This document shows positions 58,999 through 64,000 of a stretch of DNA of 64,000 bases, one piece after another. The stretch is from the NCBI GenBank assembly GCA_902801375.1, contig CADCIB010000003.1:62001-126000 (forward strand), written 5' to 3'. Position numbers and translations under genes: made by a program. The notes beneath the pieces were generated by a model, which saw only the letters and a program-made list of their open reading frames with translations, was not told the DNA's origin and ran no database searches. Within the stretch, counting starts at the first letter, position 1. Every line of letters starts with the position of its first letter. This DNA comes from an uncultured Prevotellaceae bacterium. Its GTDB lineage: Bacteria > Bacteroidota > Bacteroidia > Bacteroidales > Bacteroidaceae.

Positions 58999-61932
58999 CT
59001 ACTTAATCACAATCTTTTTACCGTTCACGATATAGATTCCTTTTTTGTTCTGACCCTCATTGACGCGGCGGCCCTGCAGGTCGTAGGCCTGTTGAGGCAG
59101 CATCTCAACACACTGTTCGATAGCGGTGGAAATCACCAGCTTGGGACCATCGGTGTATTGCTTGCCATCGACGAACTCCAGGTCGTTGGTCTGGTTGGTA
59201 TCGCCACCCTGTCCGTTGTTGAAGATGATGAAGGCGGGAGCAGCCTCACCTTTGTAGCTGAAAGCATAGACGTTGTGGCCGTCCACTTGCTCTTCAGTAG
59301 CAGTCAGCTGTATTCCAGGCCATTCGCCCATCTGCATATTCTCGTCGGTCCAGGTGTAAGCCCATACCTCAGCCCAGTCAGCCACATTCACGTAGGTGGC
59401 GGTCCACGTGCAGTAGTCGGTGCACTCGGCATCAAGTGTCAGACTGTTCTCCTCAAGGTTGAACACGAAGTTCAGCGTGTAGAAACCGCTCATTTCGGGA
59501 GTCCATGAGAAATTCTGCGGGTCGCTGCCAGGTGCGGGCAGTTCGTAGACGCCCCACTGCTGATCAGCACGCAGCTTATACTCGAAGGTCTTCGGTTCTC
59601 TCACCTCCAGGTCGGTGATGGTCAGCGTGTACGTACCATCTTCTGCTTGTGTCATCATCAGGTCGGTGTCCCAATCAGAGAAGTCACCCACGATGCCGTA
59701 TTCATGCTCCTCAACCTGTGGCTGTTCTGCATCGATGCAGTAGAGACGCAGGTTGTCGAAATACCAGTCCTGATAGTTGGCCGTACCCGTGTACTGCAGT
59801 TTCAGGTTCATGTCTTGGTCGTCGGCCTTGTCGAAGGTGATGACATTCTCAACCCATCCGCCGCCGTAGACACCGCCACCATACATACCAACACCCGTCA
59901 GCGAACCTACCTTCTCATCGTTCACCAGCACCTCTGCGCTAACGGTTGCGGGCGACATATAGGTGACAGACAGCACATACTTGCCCTTGGGCAGTCCGCT
60001 AATGGTCTGCCACATATAGGAGTTCTTTTCGTTAGAATTGCGATAGTAGTCGGCTGTTACACCATAGACATTCTTATCGGCTTCGTTGGTCTTGGGATTC
60101 GTCCAGGCAGTCTTGTCTGTACGAATCTCCATGTTCAGTTTGTGCCATGCTGTGGCAACTGCTGTGCCTGTGGCGTTGCCAGCCACGATGTTTTCCGTAT
60201 AATCTTTTGCATTGGTTACCCCCTCACAATAAGCATTCGACACATAAACGTCGAAGATTGCTGTTTCCAGCTGCTCTTTCATCTCTGTGGCATTGGCGGC
60301 CGAAGAGGGCTGTTTGGCTATGAGTTCCTGAATCTGTTCGAGTATCTCCTTCTTTGCATAAGGATAGGCCTCCTCATTATAGGTTGCGGCTGTTTCCTTG
60401 GCTTTCTCCAGTTTGGTATAGGATTCTTTGGCAGCCACGAATTCCCTCACGGCAGCATACATATTGGCAATGAGCTGCTCGTAGTCATCGCCTTCTGCAT
60501 CGATGGCTTCTTGCAGGGCGGTGCGCTCAGAGCCTGTCACCACGTCAAACAGACTGTTGTTGATGATAGACTGCATGTCGGATCTGGCATTGGAATGGAC
60601 ACGGGGCATCAGCATGCTCTCGTTTTTACAATAGAGCAGTCTGAACTGGTCAATGCGGAAACTTGTGGAACTCTTGGCACCCACCAGCAGTTCGCCATAC
60701 TCTGTGTGATTCAGTATGGGGGTGTGCATACGGAGGTAGAGTGCATCGGTGCCACCCTTGCAGATGGCGGTGAGGTCACCCAACATGAGCGTTGCGTTCT
60801 GGTTCAGTCTGGCATCGAGGACATAATAGCCTGCGGGCAGGTGACCCACTGTTTGCGTCAAGGAATTGTTTCCGTTCGTAGCAAATTCCACGATATTCTG
60901 GCCGTCAATATAGGGGATGGATTCCGTATTGATGGGTTCGCCGACTGTTCCAGCATTGCTCCCCCATGTCCACGGTTCAATCTTGCCAGTCTCGAACGAG
61001 GCGTTTTCCAGATAGGTGGAGGTAATGTCAACAATCATACCTGATGCGGCGATGGCTGCTGCCATGGCTTCGTAAAGAGCCTCTGTCTGGTTGTCAACAT
61101 CTTCCTGACTGGTGGGGTCAGCCAGCATGGCCCTCGCAGCTTCTATGGCTGCAGCCAAGTTACTGTTGCCAAGCTCTACATTGAGGAACGCTGCCTTATC
61201 GATGACGGCTGCCAACGCTGTAGTTATCACACTGCCGGCATACTCCAACTTCAAATCGTCAACAATGACATAGTAGCTTGAACCATAGCATACTTGGAAA
61301 CGTCCTGTCGTAGCCTCAGTAAGTTCGATGTCAAGTATATCCTGATCCCAGGCATTGCTGGCAAACTGAACACTTGCACGCTTGCCGGGAATCAGGTCTT
61401 CATCAGTGCCGCCAGTGGGCATGAAGCCTGTCCTGACATTAGTTACCTGCTGGGTGGCATCAGGACTGCTTTGCCCGTTGCGAGCATACAGATTCACCGT
61501 GAGCCGATAGACACCGGCAGGCAAGGTAATCTCCTCGGTCTGCTGATACACCAAACCAGCTGCGCCAGTGAAACAAAGTCCCTTTTCGCCCGTGACGCCC
61601 TGTTCGGGGCCAGACTCACCAGCAGTTGCGTATTTTCCCGACTGAATGTTACATCCGTATGTGACAACACCGCCATTGGCGTTCTTCTGTTGCTCTACCA
61701 ATTTCCATCCTTGAGTTTCATAATCTGTTCCTTTGGCTACATTCCATTCGGAGTACAACTCAACTACATTGACATCAACATCGTTGTAGTTGTCATGATG
61801 GACAACAATGGGTAGCGCCTCGCACTCCTCAAACCCTGCGTTGGGAATGTACTGTGACGTGACATCAGTCTGTGCCTGAACACCTATATTAAATAGGAAG
61901 GCTGTTGCGAAAAGTAAAAGTTTCTTGATCAT
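58999..61932 (-). CDS. Large secreted glycan-binding-like protein with CBM26-type module
   Basis: 977 residues; signal peptide MIKKLLLFATAFLFNIGVQA. In order: an N-terminal jelly-roll-like domain (about 22-235, YIPNAGFEECEALPIVVHHD then GRFQVCYGSSYYVIVDDLKL), a helical FIVAR-like linker (AALAAVIDKAAFLN...LYEAMAAAIAASG), a second jelly-roll (about 300-430), another FIVAR-like helical region, a third jelly-roll (KNSYMWQTISGLPKGKYVLS), a starch-binding-like Ig module (GIVGDFSDWDTDLMMTQAED) and a CBM26-like module (VWAYTWTDENMQMGEWPGIQ, then FIIFNNGQGG). It ends YDLQGRR then GIYIVNGKKIVIK. No catalytic domain is visible, so it probably binds starch-like glycans at the surface. Its regulator is the TPR-AraC protein upstream. 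Confidence 0.8.
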   Translation of the reverse strand: MIKKLLLFATAFLFNIGVQAQTDVTSQYIPNAGFEECEALPIVVHHDNYNDVDVNVVELYSEWNVAKGTDYETQGWKLVEQQKNANGGVVTYGCNIQSGKYATAGESGPEQGVTGEKGLCFTGAAGLVYQQTEEITLPAGVYRLTVNLYARNGQSSPDATQQVTNVRTGFMPTGGTDEDLIPGKRASVQFASNAWDQDILDIELTEATTGRFQVCYGSSYYVIVDDLKLEYAGSVITTALAAVIDKAAFLNVELGNSNLAAAIEAARAMLADPTSQEDVDNQTEALYEAMAAAIAASGMIVDITSTYLENASFETGKIEPWTWGSNAGTVGEPINTESIPYIDGQNIVEFATNGNNSLTQTVGHLPAGYYVLDARLNQNATLMLGDLTAICKGGTDALYLRMHTPILNHTEYGELLVGAKSSTSFRIDQFRLLYCKNESMLMPRVHSNARSDMQSIINNSLFDVVTGSERTALQEAIDAEGDDYEQLIANMYAAVREFVAAKESYTKLEKAKETAATYNEEAYPYAKKEILEQIQELIAKQPSSAANATEMKEQLETAIFDVYVSNAYCEGVTNAKDYTENIVAGNATGTAVATAWHKLNMEIRTDKTAWTNPKTNEADKNVYGVTADYYRNSNEKNSYMWQTISGLPKGKYVLSVTYMSPATVSAEVLVNDEKVGSLTGVGMYGGGVYGGGWVENVITFDKADDQDMNLKLQYTGTANYQDWYFDNLRLYCIDAEQPQVEEHEYGIVGDFSDWDTDLMMTQAEDGTYTLTITDLEVREPKTFEYKLRADQQWGVYELPAPGSDPQNFSWTPEMSGFYTLNFVFNLEENSLTLDAECTDYCTWTATYVNVADWAEVWAYTWTDENMQMGEWPGIQLTATEEQVDGHNVYAFSYKGEAAPAFIIFNNGQGGDTNQTNDLEFVDGKQYTDGPKLVISTAIEQCVEMLPQQAYDLQGRRVNEGQNKKGIYIVNGKKIVIK

Positions 61933-61961
61933 AAGCGCGATTTTTTAAAAATTGACTGGTG

Positions 61962-61992
61962 CAAAGATAGTCATTTAAACCACGCCAAACAA
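61962..61992 (-). promoter_or_regulatory. Promoter of the glycan-binding protein gene
   Basis: Minus strand TTGT (61989-61992), 19-nt spacer, TATCTTTG (61962-61969), 30 bp upstream of ATG 61932. Operator-like repeats lie just upstream. Confidence 0.7.
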
Positions 61993-62003
61993 TAGTTTTC
62001 ACA

Positions 62004-62062
62004 AATTGTAAAGCCGAAAACCACGAATTGTAAAGCCTTTTAGACCCTACTTTTTACAATTT
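62004..62062 (-). promoter_or_regulatory. Candidate regulator binding sites, repeated AATTGTAAA
   Basis: AATTGTAAAGCC occurs at 62004-62015 and again at 62026-62037, exactly 22 bp (two helical turns) apart, and an inverted AAATTGTAAAA copy lies at 62052-62062. They begin 12 bp upstream of the -33 box and lie between the TPR-AraC regulator gene and its presumed target, the usual place and spacing for AraC-type activator sites. Confidence 0.6.
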
Positions 62063-62087
62063 GCGCAAAAGAAAAAAGAAAAATTTG

Positions 62088-63902
62088 CTACTTTGTCATT
62101 GAACGGAATTCTGTGGGCGACACAGAGTAGCGGGTTTTGAAGTCGGCCGTGAAACGGGTATGACTGGCAAAACCAGATGCGGCTGCCACCTCCCCAATGG
62201 TCATCTCCGGATGCTGGCGCAACAGCTGTGCGGCATGTTCCAGACGGCTGTCGCGAACGAAGCTGGCCAACGACTTGAAATTGCTTCCCTTGGCGAAGGC
62301 TGCACCGACACGCTTTTCCGACAGCCCGAAGCGGCTGGTGATGGTCTGGCGGTCGCACACGGGCTTGAGATGCAACTGCTCGCTGAGTATCACCCCACTC
62401 ATGTATTGGAACAGCTCCTCGTCGGTCATCGCATTCAAGTCTGGCTCAGCAGCCTTGACAGTCGACTCTGTCTCTTCGACGGTTTCGCCCTTAATTGCCT
62501 GCAAGGTCTCTTCGTATTTCTGACTATAACCCTTGGCCGATTGCATGGCCTCTTCGTATTTCTGCTTATAATCGATGGCCTCCGACATCTGTTCCACAAG
62601 CACATGGTTCTTGTAGTCGACAAAGCGTTTCTGACGGAAGAAGTAGAATGCGAAAGCACAAGCCAACAGCATGATAATCGCACTCATGGCCATGATGAGG
62701 TTCTTACGACCAATAATAGCCTGCTGCCGTTCTATCTCCATTTGTTGTTCCTGAGCATGATAGCGGGCGGCATAGTCGTGGCTTTGGTTTCGGTGTTGCC
62801 GGTCGTTCAGTATCTGGAGCAGCGCTTCATAGCGTTTCCGATAGCCCAGGCTGGCAACGGTATAACCCTGAGCCTCAGCAGCTTCAGCACGTGACAGGAG
62901 AATGTCGGCAAAGTCATGTCGCAGCGTGTCACCCTTCATTTCTGCCTCGGCTGCTCGATAGATGGCAAGCATGGCGGGATAGTCGCCCAGACGCCCCAGA
63001 GTGGGGGCTATCATCTTCCGTCCGTCGAGCGTATGACCGTAGTCTGTCTTACCGAAAAGGGCCAGTTCGCGGCGAGCCTTCATGCCATCGTCCATCTCAG
63101 CATAGGCGGCCGCTTTGAAGGCCAAAGCCTGTGCACCATAGAAGTCGCAGTAATCCTGCAGTTGTTCAAGCGTTGTGGGTGCATGCTCCGTGCCGTCGAT
63201 AAAGTCATCGGGATGTTCTTCCATCTCGGTCAGACGGTCTTGAATGAGTTGCGCCACAGGCAGGATTTCTTCATGATGCCCCGTTTCTCGCAGCACGGTA
63301 ATCTTTCGCTTGCAGGCCAGGATATACGAAAGAATCGCATTGAAATTGGAATGACTCTTCAACTGCTTGATGGCATTGTCTATCTTGGCCATACCCTCGG
63401 TCTGTTGTCCCAAGTGGGTCATCGCCATACCGATGTCGGCCTCTGCACGCAGAGCCTCACTCTCTTTACCCAGACCGCGTAGCAACTTGGCATACTCCAT
63501 GGACCAGCGTAGCAGCAACTCATCGTCGTGCCGCATGCGCGATGCGTTGACCAATAGTTCCAACACTTCCTGCTGACGTCGGGGATGATGCTTCACAGAG
63601 TCGTGTGACAGCAACGTCTCTCCAATTTGAAGAGCCATGAACTGCCGTTGGTTACCTGTCGACCAAGTAAACAACCGAGCGCGTAGCAACTCAGCGCGAA
63701 AGTCGGCAATGGCCCCAGTCTGTTCGGCAGAGTCGATGAGCGCCAAGGCCTGTGCAGGAGCTTTCTCATACAACTCTGCAGCACGCTGTTCTATATATTG
63801 GGAGTCAGGAGAAACCGACATGGGTCTCCTGGCCGTGCACCCACACAGGGTGAGCACAACGACAAGAGAACACAGGAAATATCGGTTCACATGAATCTCC
63901 AT
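62088..63902 (-). CDS. Membrane-tethered TPR regulator with AraC-type HTH
   Basis: 604 residues; lipoprotein-type signal SLVVVLTLCGC. TPR-like helices fill residues about 30-385 (SNFNAILSYILACKRKITVL, ALAFKAAAYAEMDDGMKARR), followed by one membrane helix (about 404-424, MAMSAIIMLLACAFAFYFF), a coiled coil (YKQKYEEAMQSAKGYSQKYE) and a C-terminal AraC HTH pair (about 510-604: TITSRFGLSEKRVGAAF, then MTIGEVAAASGFASHTRFTA with FKTRYSVSPTEFRS). It should sense a signal outside the cell and bind DNA inside, probably the repeats at 62004-62062, to control the downstream binding-protein gene. Confidence 0.88.
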   Translation of the reverse strand: MEIHVNRYFLCSLVVVLTLCGCTARRPMSVSPDSQYIEQRAAELYEKAPAQALALIDSAEQTGAIADFRAELLRARLFTWSTGNQRQFMALQIGETLLSHDSVKHHPRRQQEVLELLVNASRMRHDDELLLRWSMEYAKLLRGLGKESEALRAEADIGMAMTHLGQQTEGMAKIDNAIKQLKSHSNFNAILSYILACKRKITVLRETGHHEEILPVAQLIQDRLTEMEEHPDDFIDGTEHAPTTLEQLQDYCDFYGAQALAFKAAAYAEMDDGMKARRELALFGKTDYGHTLDGRKMIAPTLGRLGDYPAMLAIYRAAEAEMKGDTLRHDFADILLSRAEAAEAQGYTVASLGYRKRYEALLQILNDRQHRNQSHDYAARYHAQEQQMEIERQQAIIGRKNLIMAMSAIIMLLACAFAFYFFRQKRFVDYKNHVLVEQMSEAIDYKQKYEEAMQSAKGYSQKYEETLQAIKGETVEETESTVKAAEPDLNAMTDEELFQYMSGVILSEQLHLKPVCDRQTITSRFGLSEKRVGAAFAKGSNFKSLASFVRDSRLEHAAQLLRQHPEMTIGEVAAASGFASHTRFTADFKTRYSVSPTEFRSMTK

Positions 63903-63934
63903 AGTCTTTCTGTTGTTTTTGATGTTGCTCTTTT

Positions 63935-64000
63935 TCAGTTGTTGACGCTGAGCACGCCCATCGGTCCTGTGGTGGAGGCGTGATAACGGATGAGCTTATA
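63935..64000 (-). CDS. C-terminal end of a gene continuing beyond the window
   Basis: Minus-strand frame open from the window edge to the TGA at 63935-63937, ending YKLIRYHASTTGPMGVLSVN plus N. It stops 32 bp before the TPR-AraC gene. Only 21 residues are visible, and no family can be assigned. Confidence 0.5.
   Translation of the reverse strand, partial: YKLIRYHASTTGPMGVLSVNN

Overview
The window looks like a chromosomal segment of a Prevotellaceae (Bacteroidales) bacterium, probably a gut or rumen Prevotella or relative. The evidence is three SusC/SusD outer-membrane pairs, BspA-type leucine-rich-repeat proteins, many Bacteroidales lipoproteins (DUF4302, Mx1 peptidase, BT_2262-like, DUF4105), secreted proteins ending in a YDLQGR...GIYI.NGKK tail, and at least ten promoters of the Bacteroidetes type (TTTG-like -33, 19-nt spacer, TAnnTTTG -7). 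No plasmid or phage backbone, integrase or complete insertion sequence was seen.

Layout. 1-2.1 kb: secreted surface proteins (a beta-helix, a cut-off YWFD-repeat protein and a short propeller fragment). 2.3-5.9 kb: a compact array of displaced Rhs/YD-repeat toxin tips with their candidate immunity genes, on the minus strand. 6.2-7.5 kb: a DUF4143 AAA ATPase. 7.6-12.2 kb: a minus-strand run of two BspA-like proteins, two other exported proteins and a 75-residue secreted protein, downstream of a membrane-tethered TPR regulator (12.4-14.3 kb). 14.4-17.6 kb: enolase, a DUF4298 protein and a XylE-type sugar transporter. 17.8-30.2 kb: two divergent SusCD operons separated by 773 bp and sharing a similar leader next to each start codon. 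30.4-36.2 kb: a LUD-domain protein converging on a five-gene operon (rhodanese/metallo-beta-lactamase lipoprotein, exported DUF362 protein, TonB receptor, membrane protein, ECF S-like protein). 36.4-38.8 kb: a serine-type sulfatase and an SH3 protein. 39-45.7 kb: housekeeping genes (rmuC, a low-molecular-weight phosphatase, comM/yifB, a thioredoxin-fold lipoprotein, an OmpA/TPR lipoprotein, tRNA-Leu). 45.9-58.9 kb: a nine-gene minus-strand cluster around a third SusCD pair with an Mx1 peptidase, DUF4302 and DUF4105 proteins and secreted proteins. 59-63.9 kb: a 977-residue glycan-binding-like secreted protein and, directly upstream, a TPR-AraC regulator with repeated operator-like sites between the two.

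How the parts fit. Most of the window is cell-surface biology: nutrient capture by SusCD and TonB receptors, secreted adhesin- or binding-like proteins, and dedicated membrane-tethered regulators. The most unusual locus is the Rhs array. Two different toxin tips, a glycine-rich membrane-type domain and an HEFDH zinc-peptidase domain, are each followed by an overlapping small gene of matching kind (a three-helix membrane protein and a lipoprotein). They are joined through about 193-bp homologous core segments, as expected from repeated recombinational replacement of toxin tips. Short repeats also recur: heptamer/octamer tracts at gene borders, a 22-bp palindromic array after rmuC, and a GC-rich 28-bp element inserted in two unrelated genes and read in two different frames.
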